Virus record (IMG/VR): IMGVR_UViG_3300038463_000730
Span: 248,001 to 312,000 of that record
DNA length: 64,000 nt
DNA from: a virus
Direction: 5' to 3' (one strand)
Shown: positions 16,284 to 23,909 of the stretch, in pieces
How the letters are laid out: each line of letters begins with the position of its first letter
How positions within the stretch are numbered: the stretch's first letter is position 1
Program-made: the position numbers and the translations under genes
Notes under the pieces: model-generated
What the model was told of the DNA's origin: nothing
Database searches by the model: none
The model's input: the letters and a program-made list of their open reading frames with translations, nothing else

Positions 16284-16572
16284 TTGCGGCGTGCTTTCGT
16301 ATACTTACGCTCTCCATTGCTTGCTGGAGCGCGGCGTATACATCTACATTAGCCACACCTGAAAGATGTGCAACATGTAACAACATGTCTCCGATTACTT
16401 TTCGCTTGCCGTTCTCGACGTAACCCGCAGGAGCATTCTCGGCGAATCCGTCAACGATCCGGTAATTGTTGATGTCCATCAACAAGTCGGTGATCGCTCC
16501 TTTCGGATCAGCCTGTTGTTCCATGGCAAATTGCTCTGCTTCAACCCAAAGGTCTTCGAAATGCTTATTCAT
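16231..16572 (-). CDS. MazG-like or related all-alpha protein
   Basis: 113 residues from ATG 16572, which overlaps the upstream stop (TAATG). The segment GDMLLHVAHLSGVANVDVYA followed by ALQQAMES resembles the C-terminal helices of MazG-type NTP pyrophosphohydrolases, but the acidic EExxE site is not clearly present, so function is tentative. The tail is Pro-rich. A four-base overlap on another strand is absent; context is downstream of sugar-nucleotide genes. Confidence 0.6.
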   Translation of the reverse strand: MNKHFEDLWVEAEQFAMEQQADPKGAITDLLMDINNYRIVDGFAENAPAGYVENGKRKVIGDMLLHVAHLSGVANVDVYAALQQAMESVSIRKHAANATHQMPPVVPMVKPTV

Positions 16573-17450
16573 TAGTGGTTCCATTTAGAGTTAATGTCAC
16601 GATTGTCCGGATCATCGTTCCATACTTGTCGAACACAGTAACGAACGGCTTCCTCCGATGGTGTCATGTGAAACCCGGCGTCGAGAAGCTTGTCCGTGTT
16701 GAGCAGACAGTTTGAACGTTTCGCGATGGTCATCGCGTCAAGCTCGGCGCCGGTAATGATTTCGAATTTGTGATCCGTCTTGTACTTCTGCCATTCACGC
16801 ATGACCTGGGCCGCAGTGATCGGTTCGGGATTGGTGACATGCCAGATGCCAACCTTCTGTTTTTGGATCATCCAATCAACGCAACGAACTAGATCGTCAA
16901 TCATTGTCATGGAGTTCGGAATATCAATTACCTTACTGTACTTGATAATCTTGTTGATGAAATTGCGGGGCTCGGAGCGACTCGTCATCGGCATGCGCAA
17001 TCGCAGTGTCGTAACGTTCGGAAGCTGACCGATAATTAGGTCACAAGCATATTTCGTTTTGGAATAGTGCGACTGCGGATTGGCATGGTCGTCTTCTTTC
17101 CATCCGAGGTCAGTCACGGTCGTTCGCTCGCCGTACTGGATCTCGCACCGAGGCGAGCTACCGAAGAAGATACAGCCAGATCCAAAATGTACGAGATGAA
17201 AATTATGGTGCTCGGCTCGTCTAGCTAACAGACTCGGAATCGTCACGTTCGCAGTGTACGTGTCGGTTTTGCGATTCTCACACTCATCAACGTTCGGAGT
17301 CCCGCAAAAACCGATACCATTCACCAGAACATCAGGCTTGTACTTCTCGATAATCTTATCGATGTCATGAACAGTTTCGATTCGATCGGTGATCTTAGGG
17401 TAGGGTAAGTGACTCGCGATCAATCCTTTACCAAGCGTGAATATTCTCAT
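16572..17450 (-). CDS. RmlD-like NAD(P)-dependent sugar nucleotide reductase/epimerase
   Basis: 292 residues, extended SDR fold of the RmlD type. The Rossmann start MRIFTLGKGLIASHL is a degenerate GxxGxxG, and the catalytic YSKTK motif (YxxxK) is near residue 138. It resembles dTDP-4-dehydrorhamnose reductase and bifunctional epimerase-reductases. ATG 17450 is chosen because the fold starts there and because GATATAT sits exactly eight bases upstream. A GTG at 17471 overlapping the RmlA stop is an alternative. Acts after RmlA-type activation; RmlB and RmlC are not in the window. Confidence 0.85.
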   Translation of the reverse strand: MRIFTLGKGLIASHLPYPKITDRIETVHDIDKIIEKYKPDVLVNGIGFCGTPNVDECENRKTDTYTANVTIPSLLARRAEHHNFHLVHFGSGCIFFGSSPRCEIQYGERTTVTDLGWKEDDHANPQSHYSKTKYACDLIIGQLPNVTTLRLRMPMTSRSEPRNFINKIIKYSKVIDIPNSMTMIDDLVRCVDWMIQKQKVGIWHVTNPEPITAAQVMREWQKYKTDHKFEIITGAELDAMTIAKRSNCLLNTDKLLDAGFHMTPSEEAVRYCVRQVWNDDPDNRDINSKWNH

Positions 17451-17458
17451 GCCTGGAC

Positions 17459-17465
17459 ATATATC
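17459..17465 (-). promoter_or_regulatory. GATATAT element, eight bases before ATG 17450
   Basis: Exact GATATAT followed by eight bases and ATG, with no useful Shine-Dalgarno. It is one of six instances at this fixed spacing, read as a phage promoter -10 box giving a leaderless transcript. Confidence 0.6.
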
Positions 17466-17467
17466 GA

Positions 17468-18205
17468 TCACCGTTTAAGTTCGGCATCATGAATCAAATT
17501 CGACACGTGATGTAACGATTCGAATGTTCCTGTATCGGACCACCAGCCGTTCGACATTACGTAGTACAGTTCATCATCGTCGTGGTATTTACGGATGATG
17601 TCGGTGATCTCGTATTCACCACGTGCGCTAGGCACTAAGTCCTTAAAGTAGCCAAAATACTTTTGATCAAAGAGATAGAAACCAGTGATGGCAAAATTAT
17701 CCATAGATTCGTCAAGCGACTCCGGTTTCTCTTCAATCTTTTTGATATGTCCGTTAAGAATCGATGCAACACCAAACCGCTGTAAATCAGAATGGTGGCA
17801 CAGCACAATTTGAGCGCTAGGATCAGGATTCGTAAACTTAAGGGGTTTTTCGAAGACATTATCGCCAAGTACAACGTAGAACTTGTCCGCCTTAATATAA
17901 TCTTGGCAAAGGTTAATTGCGTGTGCGATCCCAGTTGGCTTGGGCTGGTAGACATAGTTGATCTTCAATCCTAGATGCGAACCATCTTTGAGATACGAAA
18001 CGATTTGACCGAACCCAGTCTGGTCACCACCGATCACGATCGTTACGAGGGTACAACCGAGCTGACGTAACGTGTCGATCGGATACTCGATCATATGACG
18101 GTTGTAGACCGGGATCATATGTTTGTTCATCGAGAGCGTCAACGGCAGCAACCGTGAGCCCGTCCCGGCTGCTAGTAGCAAACCGTGATTACTTATTGAA
18201 TTCAT
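17468..18205 (-). CDS. RmlA-like glucose-1-phosphate nucleotidylyltransferase
   Basis: 245 residues. The NTP-transferase start LLLAAGTGSRLLPLT is followed by the sugar-phosphate signature and EEKPES, and later the GWWSDTGTFESL segment typical of RmlA and related enzymes. The reaction is NTP plus hexose-1-phosphate giving NDP-hexose and pyrophosphate. It is shorter than bacterial RmlA (about 290), lacking the C-terminal regulatory helices. ATG 18205 has AGGGATTG upstream and overlaps the end of the lipoprotein gene by 17 bases. Confidence 0.9.
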   Translation of the reverse strand: MNSISNHGLLLAAGTGSRLLPLTLSMNKHMIPVYNRHMIEYPIDTLRQLGCTLVTIVIGGDQTGFGQIVSYLKDGSHLGLKINYVYQPKPTGIAHAINLCQDYIKADKFYVVLGDNVFEKPLKFTNPDPSAQIVLCHHSDLQRFGVASILNGHIKKIEEKPESLDESMDNFAITGFYLFDQKYFGYFKDLVPSARGEYEITDIIRKYHDDDELYYVMSNGWWSDTGTFESLHHVSNLIHDAELKR

Positions 18206-18779
18206 CAATCCCTTTCGAATGCAATCCGGCAATTAGTTTCTGACATTGGTCTACCATATATGACACTTGATCAGGATATACAGCGGTACACCGAAGAGTA
18301 AATGCTTGTTCGTCTTTGACGAAGAAATAATTGACGAACCAGTTTTCCTTATCATCGGTCAGCATCCATATTGCCGGAACACCATCGATGTATGCATAGC
18401 CGGTTGTTTTCATCTTCTCTGCGTACATAGGCATGTTGTGTGTATACCCAATTGCATAATCCAACACACCTTTGTCGTACGGCTCATACGTAATCGACCC
18501 ATAGAAACGTTGTTCCGGTTCGTTGAACGAGAGCGGAGGGTCAGTAGGATTGTCTCGGAACTTTACGATGTAGTCCGATGGCAACTGGATCATCACAGAC
18601 TGGTCTTGCAGGACTTGTGTCCTGTCTGGAATAGATTCCGGAATCACGACTCGGATAAACGGAACAGGAGACGCGGCAACGTGAAGTTGCGGTCTTGGTA
18701 CGGGCTCGGGCCGGGTGACGCCGTGATTAGGTAAACAACATGCCAACAGAACAATGATGCTTAAAAAGAAAAACCGCAC
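18189..18779 (-). CDS. putative lipoprotein
   Basis: 196 residues with a short signal (FFFLSIIVLLACC) ending in a lipobox-like LLAC, followed by a Pro-rich spacer (RPEPVPRPQ) and a beta-rich domain with no family I recognise. Probably anchored in the periplasm or outer membrane. It starts with GTG; TATAT lies seven bases upstream, a close variant of the leaderless promoter element. The tRNA gene lies just upstream. Confidence 0.7.
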   Translation of the reverse strand: MRFFFLSIIVLLACCLPNHGVTRPEPVPRPQLHVAASPVPFIRVVIPESIPDRTQVLQDQSVMIQLPSDYIVKFRDNPTDPPLSFNEPEQRFYGSITYEPYDKGVLDYAIGYTHNMPMYAEKMKTTGYAYIDGVPAIWMLTDDKENWFVNYFFVKDEQAFTLRCTAVYPDQVSYMVDQCQKLIAGLHSKGIDEFNK

Positions 18780-18786
18780 GCTATGT

Positions 18787-18791
18787 ATATA
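18787..18791 (-). promoter_or_regulatory. TATAT element, seven bases before GTG 18779
   Basis: GCTATAT followed by seven bases and GTG. A one-base spacing variant of the GATATAT-N8-start element, with no Shine-Dalgarno between it and the start. Confidence 0.4.
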
Positions 18792-18844
18792 GCGGCGGAT
18801 ATAGACGGTTTATGCTACTTTGTTCCAACTGCCACAGAATTAGG

Positions 18845-18919
18845 CACGCCCGGAGGGACTCGAACCCCCGACCTGAAGGTTAGAAACCTCCTGCTACTAT
18901 CCAGCTGAGCTACGGGCGC
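18845..18919 (-). tRNA. tRNA-Arg (anticodon TCT)
   Basis: A full cloverleaf folds by eye. The acceptor stem GCGCCCG pairs with CGGGCGT (one G-U), and there is a three-pair D stem with a GGATAG loop. The anticodon stem GGAGG/CCTTC carries loop TTTCTAA (anticodon TCT, reads AGA), and the T arm GGGGG/CCCTC carries loop TTCGAGT. Discriminator G; only CC then T follows, so the CCA end is not encoded. Phages often carry this tRNA to read AGA. The 5' end overlaps the stop codon of the upstream HNH gene. Confidence 0.95.
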
Positions 18920-19371
18920 GTACGACCACTCCAGCTAATAGCACAGTGCTTTAGCCGGTGTCCAAGGGAAAGTGGTCGAATCAATCGACCCAGTACTGAA
19001 AGAGCAGCTTTGAATTGCTCGTTCGTGAAAAGATCTCGGTTAGATTTAATCTGCGCAATAGTCGAATGAATCTTATACACATGATAATAATTCCCTAAGA
19101 TCGCATTGTAATAATGGATTTTCTTTTGATCGGCTCCATAAAAACGTAGAGTTTCGAAGAAATCGGCGTTACCTCGCTCGTTATTGCAGCGACGACAGGC
19201 AACGGCAAAATTCCAGATGTTCGCCGTGCCTCCAGCCGAACTCGGGATGATGTGGTCGAGCGTCGCGGTAACGAAAGTCAATTCGCTTGTACAGTAGCAA
19301 CAATCGAATCCATCTCGATCTAGCAGCAGCCTCATTATGATTTTGCGACGTGCCGGGTGCATCTTGGCCAC
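18910..19371 (-). CDS. HNH endonuclease, stop codon inside tRNA-Arg
   Basis: 153 residues. HNH core: CCYC, then LDHIIPSSAGG, NIWNFAVACRRCNN, a classic zinc-bound beta-beta-alpha-metal nuclease (residues about 25-66). Likely a free-standing homing endonuclease. Its TAG consists of bases 8-10 of the tRNA-Arg, so its last codons overlap the tRNA by ten bases. The start is GTG 19371 or ATG 19362. A perfect palindrome AACTAGCTAGTT lies just upstream. Confidence 0.88.
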   Translation of the reverse strand: MAKMHPARRKIIMRLLLDRDGFDCCYCTSELTFVTATLDHIIPSSAGGTANIWNFAVACRRCNNERGNADFFETLRFYGADQKKIHYYNAILGNYYHVYKIHSTIAQIKSNRDLFTNEQFKAALSVLGRLIRPLSLGHRLKHCAISWSGRTRP

Positions 19372-19408
19372 TAACTAGCTAGTTGCCCACAGTACCGGTC
19401 TCGACGGA

Positions 19409-20080
19409 TCACTTCAGGAGTAGATACTTTCTAACTTCCGGTACTGTATTTGCGAAATGTTCGACATTTTTGTTGTCTTTCATTTTCACAAAGGTCCGAA
19501 AGACTGGCATCATATCCATGTCTTGAAACTTCTCAGCCAACGAAATCATACCATTAGCGTAAAAATCCATATCACGCGAGCGCCAACTATTGGTCTTTTT
19601 CGTCATCTCGTTATTGTACGTCTCCATCCTTGTAGTGTATTCGATCATCAATGTCTGGGCGACGTTGTCAGCCGTTTTACCATTGACAGCCAACAGCATC
19701 ATATCCGGAAATGTCATGTGAGGGACTTTTGGTACCCGCTGAAAGTCGAGAAAATTCAGAATCATTTTTTCCCGTCTCTGCGTCAATGTTTCCTGAAGAC
19801 GAAGCCGCAGTTCCGTTTCGCGGATGATACTCGTGATGATTGAACTGTTCGTACTGATGATTTTATGGATACCAGAATGATTGTCCGTTCGAAGGATACG
19901 GTTTGAAAAGAACCATAGTAATCCGTACAAAATCGGCACTTTTGCATCAAATCCTACCTTCTGCATATTAATGCATTTCGGTAAGGCGACTACCAGTCGA
20001 ATCTGATCGTCGTCCGAATAGGATTCGAAATTATCAAAAGCAAAGGTGATTTCTTTTTCTATCGTTACTACATCAGACAT
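19409..20080 (-). CDS. hypothetical helical protein, KY-tail family
   Basis: 223 residues, all-helical in appearance. The C-terminus (NTVPEVRKYLLLK) matches the end of three other proteins in the window (genes ending at 35759, 50289 and 60175) in a pattern PExxKYxxxx. Divergent from the endolysin gene with only 19 bases between the starts. No known function. Confidence 0.7.
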   Translation of the reverse strand: MSDVVTIEKEITFAFDNFESYSDDDQIRLVVALPKCINMQKVGFDAKVPILYGLLWFFSNRILRTDNHSGIHKIISTNSSIITSIIRETELRLRLQETLTQRREKMILNFLDFQRVPKVPHMTFPDMMLLAVNGKTADNVAQTLMIEYTTRMETYNNEMTKKTNSWRSRDMDFYANGMISLAEKFQDMDMMPVFRTFVKMKDNKNVEHFANTVPEVRKYLLLK

Positions 20081-20099
20081 CTTGACTCACGGATTAAAA

Positions 20100-20843
20100 A
20101 TGACAGACACAAACGTACCTCTAGTTCGAACCAAATTCACCACTACCGAGTTGATCAAAGCCCTCGTATTGGCTTGGCAAGATCTGTTCGGGAATATACC
20201 AAGCAAAGGCTCGATTGGTGTACTGTGGTCGCAATATTGTCTCGAAACCGGTAGCGGCAACGCCTGTTGGAACTACAACCTCGGCAATATCAAGAAAATC
20301 CGCAACGCTTCGCCTGAAAAGTACTGCATGCTTCCAGGAACGTGGGAAATGGTCGGTGGCGTCAAGAAGCAGTTCTTTCCACCAGATCCGACGACATGGT
20401 TCCGCGCCTACGATACGCTCGCTGACGGAGCGAAAGATTACCTTATTCAACTTTCGCAAACGCACTTCAAACGCGCGTGGCCTGCCGTAGTTGCCGGTTC
20501 TCCGGCCGAGTTTGCCCACCTTTTGAAGGTTGAGGACTACTACACCGCTCCAGAAAGCGAATACGTTGCTGGGGTCAACCGTTACTTCAACGAATTCATG
20601 AAGACGAACGATTACGAATTGGCCGTTCCGCCAGTCGTACCGCCTCCGCTGCCACCGGTCGTACCACCTGTTCCGAACCCCGAACCATTGCCGGTCGAGC
20701 CGGAACTCATCATCACCGATCCGCCGCCAAGCGTCATCACACCCGACACTCCGATTCCAGGACCGGCTCCGGTTCCAAAGATCAGTGGTACAAACTGGCT
20801 TCAGACGATCCTCGATATTTTCACGGGTCTGTTCAAGAAGTAA
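20100..20843 (+). CDS. endolysin: glucosaminidase-like peptidoglycan hydrolase
   Basis: 247 residues from ATG 20100. The N-terminal 175 residues match the FlgJ/AcmA-type glucosaminidase fold, with catalytic Glu49 in SQYCLETGSG and the NLGNIKK motif that follows it. A long Pro-rich linker (about residues 178-222) precedes a hydrophobic C-terminal segment (NWLQTILDIFTGLFKK) that may bind membrane or be a signal-anchor-like tail. There is no N-terminal signal peptide, so holin-dependent export is expected. GGATT precedes the start. Confidence 0.82.
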   Translation: MTDTNVPLVRTKFTTTELIKALVLAWQDLFGNIPSKGSIGVLWSQYCLETGSGNACWNYNLGNIKKIRNASPEKYCMLPGTWEMVGGVKKQFFPPDPTTWFRAYDTLADGAKDYLIQLSQTHFKRAWPAVVAGSPAEFAHLLKVEDYYTAPESEYVAGVNRYFNEFMKTNDYELAVPPVVPPPLPPVVPPVPNPEPLPVEPELIITDPPPSVITPDTPIPGPAPVPKISGTNWLQTILDIFTGLFKK

Positions 20844-20858
20844 TGTAGCGAAGCCAGC

Positions 20859-21350
20859 TTACTCCATCAGTTTCAGATTCTTAAGATTGAAATCCTTGCG
20901 GTACGCACGGAATGCTTCACCTGGCATTTTGAAGTTGCATATTGTTTCGGTATCGACTTCTTGTAGCGTCGTGTTGATCAGAACACCATCGGGCATCGTT
21001 GCCGTATAGACAGCTTTACCGCAATGGTTTGGAAACAAAACTTGCTGTCTGCCGTGGACTACTTTTGCATCGTACGTCTCATCGTATCCGATGAAGATGA
21101 GGCAAGTTTCCTCGGCGCCAGCCGCAACATACCGGTATGCCAACGACACGGTCGCTTTCTTGTTGTTCATGAACAGGTATTTCGCAAATATCTTGTACAG
21201 GTCATCATTTAGATGAGTATGAGCATTCATGATTAGCTCGGAGATGTTCGAAAAGTTATCGAACGATCCATCCTTATGAGCTACTCGGAACCATTGGACA
21301 TTTACGCTCTCGTACGACGAGTCTAGTTTATCTGCTTTTCTCCAGCTCAT
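20859..21350 (-). CDS. hypothetical protein
   Basis: 163 residues, alpha/beta, with no motif I recognise. The start overlaps the end of the Thg1-like gene by 23 bases, suggesting coupled expression. GAG lies close to the ATG. It ends 15 bases from the convergent endolysin stop. Confidence 0.7.
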   Translation of the reverse strand: MSWRKADKLDSSYESVNVQWFRVAHKDGSFDNFSNISELIMNAHTHLNDDLYKIFAKYLFMNNKKATVSLAYRYVAAGAEETCLIFIGYDETYDAKVVHGRQQVLFPNHCGKAVYTATMPDGVLINTTLQEVDTETICNFKMPGEAFRAYRKDFNLKNLKLME

Positions 21351-22131
21351 TTGCTCTAAATATGTCTGATCCGGTTGTAAGGATGTTCGACAAAAAAACT
21401 TGTTCCTTCGCGAATAAAGGTAGTTCGGTGTTGACCACCCACTTGTTTTTCATCACCTGACCGTCTTTTCCTTGAACAATTGTCTTAGCGCGATAACAGG
21501 CGACCCCACGACGATATGCTTGAGGATAACTGTTAAAGTGAATACCGTACTCCTGAAGCAATTCTTCTTTTTCATCCGCGGTTCGGTTGTGCAAGATATC
21601 GATTGCATCATCGCCATACTTCTTTGTTAGCTCGTGCAGCACGGCCGAGGTCAAGGCACGATGTTGAGCGAGTTGCTGTTTACAGACAACCACATTGGCG
21701 GCTTCAGTAAGGTTTGGAACGGCGAAGACATTCGAAATGAACGTTGGTTCGCCGCCAAGCAGAAGATCACAAGACTTCGCAGCTGAACTGAACTCCAGAG
21801 TAGCAATAGACGCCGAGACCGACACCATTGACTGAATGTCATTCTGGAACCACGCCTGCGTTTCAAGCGACTGGTCGTTACGTACAACCAACGTGATATC
21901 ATCGCCAAATGTATAGGCAAACACCGCTCCTTCGACTTCATGGCACAGTTTGATTGTAGTGGCGCACATCACATTCAAAAAATCGAGAGAAAATGGTTTC
22001 TCGATCTTCGACGTGATTCGGCTGAACGATCTTCCGTTGATCGTGATTACGATCGGGACTCGCGGCAGAATTTTTTGTGAATAGCATGCTTGATAGCTAT
22101 TCATTCTGTCTTTTAGTGTAACGATTGCCAT
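21328..22131 (-). CDS. divergent Thg1-like protein (3'-5' polymerase family), one metal ligand changed
   Basis: 267 residues. The family fold is clear: VITINGRSFSRIT, then YTFGDDITLV, plus the long helical C-terminal half. Thg1 enzymes add nucleotides to tRNA 5' ends in the 3'-5' direction. The first metal ligand, Asp in LDGRGF of the canonical copy at 36360-37154, is Asn32 here; the second, Asp77, is kept. Activity may therefore be altered. AGAGAAG precedes the ATG. It lies among unrelated small genes, 14 kb from the main RNA-repair region. Confidence 0.85.
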   Translation of the reverse strand: MAIVTLKDRMNSYQACYSQKILPRVPIVITINGRSFSRITSKIEKPFSLDFLNVMCATTIKLCHEVEGAVFAYTFGDDITLVVRNDQSLETQAWFQNDIQSMVSVSASIATLEFSSAAKSCDLLLGGEPTFISNVFAVPNLTEAANVVVCKQQLAQHRALTSAVLHELTKKYGDDAIDILHNRTADEKEELLQEYGIHFNSYPQAYRRGVACYRAKTIVQGKDGQVMKNKWVVNTELPLFAKEQVFLSNILTTGSDIFRANELEKSR

Positions 22132-22138
22132 TGCTTCT

Positions 22139-22423
22139 CTATATCATGACGCGGAATTTTTGTGGAATGACGAGATAGCCATGTTCTTTTAACGCAACAT
22201 CACAAGCTGCCATAGCTTCTTTCTTGTTACGAAATCCATCGGTTGGCTCGATCGGGATGCAAAGCCCTTGGAACTTATCGATGATCTCGGCTGTCCAAAA
22301 ACATTTATCACGAATGTGAATCTCTTTGATCATTGCGACATAGAGTTTGTCCTCAGCCAGCCTGGCATACGCAATACCAGACTTGACCCATGGAAAAGCA
22401 TATTTTACTTTTCGAATGTTCAT
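22139..22423 (-). CDS. small paralog, tandem family copy 3
   Basis: 94 residues. Pattern: AFPWVKSGIAY near the start, then a Lys-rich loop, and a C-terminal helix NKKEAMAACDVALKEHGYLV. Matches the next two upstream genes in both segments. Starts in a four-base overlap with copy 2. Cytoplasmic, function unknown. Confidence 0.75.
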   Translation of the reverse strand: MNIRKVKYAFPWVKSGIAYARLAEDKLYVAMIKEIHIRDKCFWTAEIIDKFQGLCIPIEPTDGFRNKKEAMAACDVALKEHGYLVIPQKFRVMI

Positions 22424-22713
22424 GCCAGCACCATGACCTTGTCCAAAACCAACCGGTAACCCAGCTCCTTCAAATGACGATCGGATGCGTTTTGCGCACC
22501 TTTCTTAGTTCGATATCTACCGATCTCATGGAGAGACATGTTCGCTTCTCGATCAAGGTAGCGCGCTACCCAATGATGCGGCGTGAGAGCCAAGATATGG
22601 ACTATCCAACAGCTAATAGCTGCCAAATTACTTTTCCCAGGAAAAGAAGAAGAACAGCGAATGAAACTAGTTTTGTTGATTTCAATCCAAGGGAAGGCGA
22701 TCTTCTGGCTCAT
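22420..22713 (-). CDS. small paralog, tandem family copy 2
   Basis: 97 residues. It shares IAFPWIEINKTSFIR and the C-terminal TKKGAQNASDRHLKELGY with its neighbours. The middle is more divergent and contains WIVHILALTPHHW. Four-base overlaps at both ends tie it to copies 1 and 3. Confidence 0.75.
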   Translation of the reverse strand: MSQKIAFPWIEINKTSFIRCSSSFPGKSNLAAISCWIVHILALTPHHWVARYLDREANMSLHEIGRYRTKKGAQNASDRHLKELGYRLVLDKVMVLA

Positions 22714-23024
22714 AGAAATGAGTAGTGCCGTGGTTTCAACAGCAGCACACGCTCCTGTTTCAACGCCTCATCACAAGCACGGATCGCGTCCCGCTTGTTC
22801 GTACACGTTCCGGTGGTCGTCGAAACGTAGCGATGCATCGTCATGACGGACCATGTCCAGCCCGCAATTCCCTTCTTCGTTTTACCAATGACTCGGCCCA
22901 TCGGAATCTTATCCCGGCTCTCGTCGTGTTCCTTATCAATCCGATAACGAAGGAAGTGTTGCGGGGATATTTCAACCCACGGACCTGCGTACGTGATTTC
23001 CTGAACTGTCTCTTGATTCTGCAT
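22710..23024 (-). CDS. small paralog, tandem family copy 1
   Basis: 104 residues from ATG 23024 (a TTG at 23036 is possible). It shares YAGPWVEISPQHFLRY and NKRDAIRACDEALKQ with the two following genes. First gene of the triplet; the 66 bases upstream (23025-23090) contain no clear promoter. Confidence 0.75.
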   Translation of the reverse strand: MQNQETVQEITYAGPWVEISPQHFLRYRIDKEHDESRDKIPMGRVIGKTKKGIAGWTWSVMTMHRYVSTTTGTCTNKRDAIRACDEALKQERVLLLKPRHYSFL

Positions 23025-23090
23025 GGTCGCACCCAAAAACCAGTGGTCGTTCTGGAGCCGGTCTCGTCTTTCGAATCAAGTCTCGTGAAT

Positions 23091-23909
23091 TTAGATCTTA
23101 GTCAAATATCCAACGAATTGATCTGGATCTTTTGTTAGCAACGTACTGGGATAATCTATGTTGATCGAAAGCCTTTCTAATTCAGTATCAGCTCGTAATC
23201 CTACGGTTCTGGCTACGCTCGTGGCAATCCAAAAATTACCGCCCATTCCAAAAGTCACGACTGCCCGCGCTTCCTTCATGATCAGACAATCTTGCTGAAA
23301 CTGCGACATCGTCGATGGAATGATACCGAGCGCTGGGATGGTTAAATCTACAATTCTGTCTGGCGGAAGGATACTGGTAAAATAATCATAAATGCCGAAG
23401 ACCCGCTGACGATTGCATTCTGCTTCGTATTCTTTTGTTCGTTGAACATCACGCTCTCCAAGAATCACGATCTTATAGCGACCGGCTAAATTCTGTAGCG
23501 CTGGAGTCAGCTTGGTCTTCATCTCCTCAAATAGTTCCTTAGGGAACTCTCGAACTTTTGTTGTCAGGACAACGTAACTATCGACGTCGATCGATTTGCC
23601 CACGCACAATTGATCGAAGTTTGGTCGTACCGGTTTGTTGTTCAGTTCTTTGACAATTCGTTCGTTCGGGTAGAACGGGAACCGTGCATTCGGAACTAGA
23701 ACATACGGAGGTTCATTGAATACCAGTGCGCCGAGCTGGAGGTTGAAAGCCCACCGCGCTTGATTGTTGTTGTGCCAAAACTCCATCCCTGGTTTAGAAT
23801 GAGTAATCGCGATCCGTTCGTATTGGTCTCGTACACCATCTAAGAATATACGTAAGAATAAATGATCACCAATTCCAACATTGATGTCCATCGCTAAGCT
23901 TTTCTTCAT
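23091..23909 (-). CDS. GT-B-like glycosyltransferase, paralog A
   Basis: 272 residues with strong similarity to the genes at 26653 and 27492. Shared blocks are an N-terminal GIGDHLFLRIFLDG, a central YKIVILGERDVQ, DRIVDLTIPALG, and QQDCLIMKEARAVVTFGMGG. The layout resembles heptosyltransferase-type GT9 enzymes, though this is inference. It overlaps the stop of gmd by one base (TAATG), so it belongs to the glycan cluster. Confidence 0.7.
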   Translation of the reverse strand: MKKSLAMDINVGIGDHLFLRIFLDGVRDQYERIAITHSKPGMEFWHNNNQARWAFNLQLGALVFNEPPYVLVPNARFPFYPNERIVKELNNKPVRPNFDQLCVGKSIDVDSYVVLTTKVREFPKELFEEMKTKLTPALQNLAGRYKIVILGERDVQRTKEYEAECNRQRVFGIYDYFTSILPPDRIVDLTIPALGIIPSTMSQFQQDCLIMKEARAVVTFGMGGNFWIATSVARTVGLRADTELERLSINIDYPSTLLTKDPDQFVGYLTKI

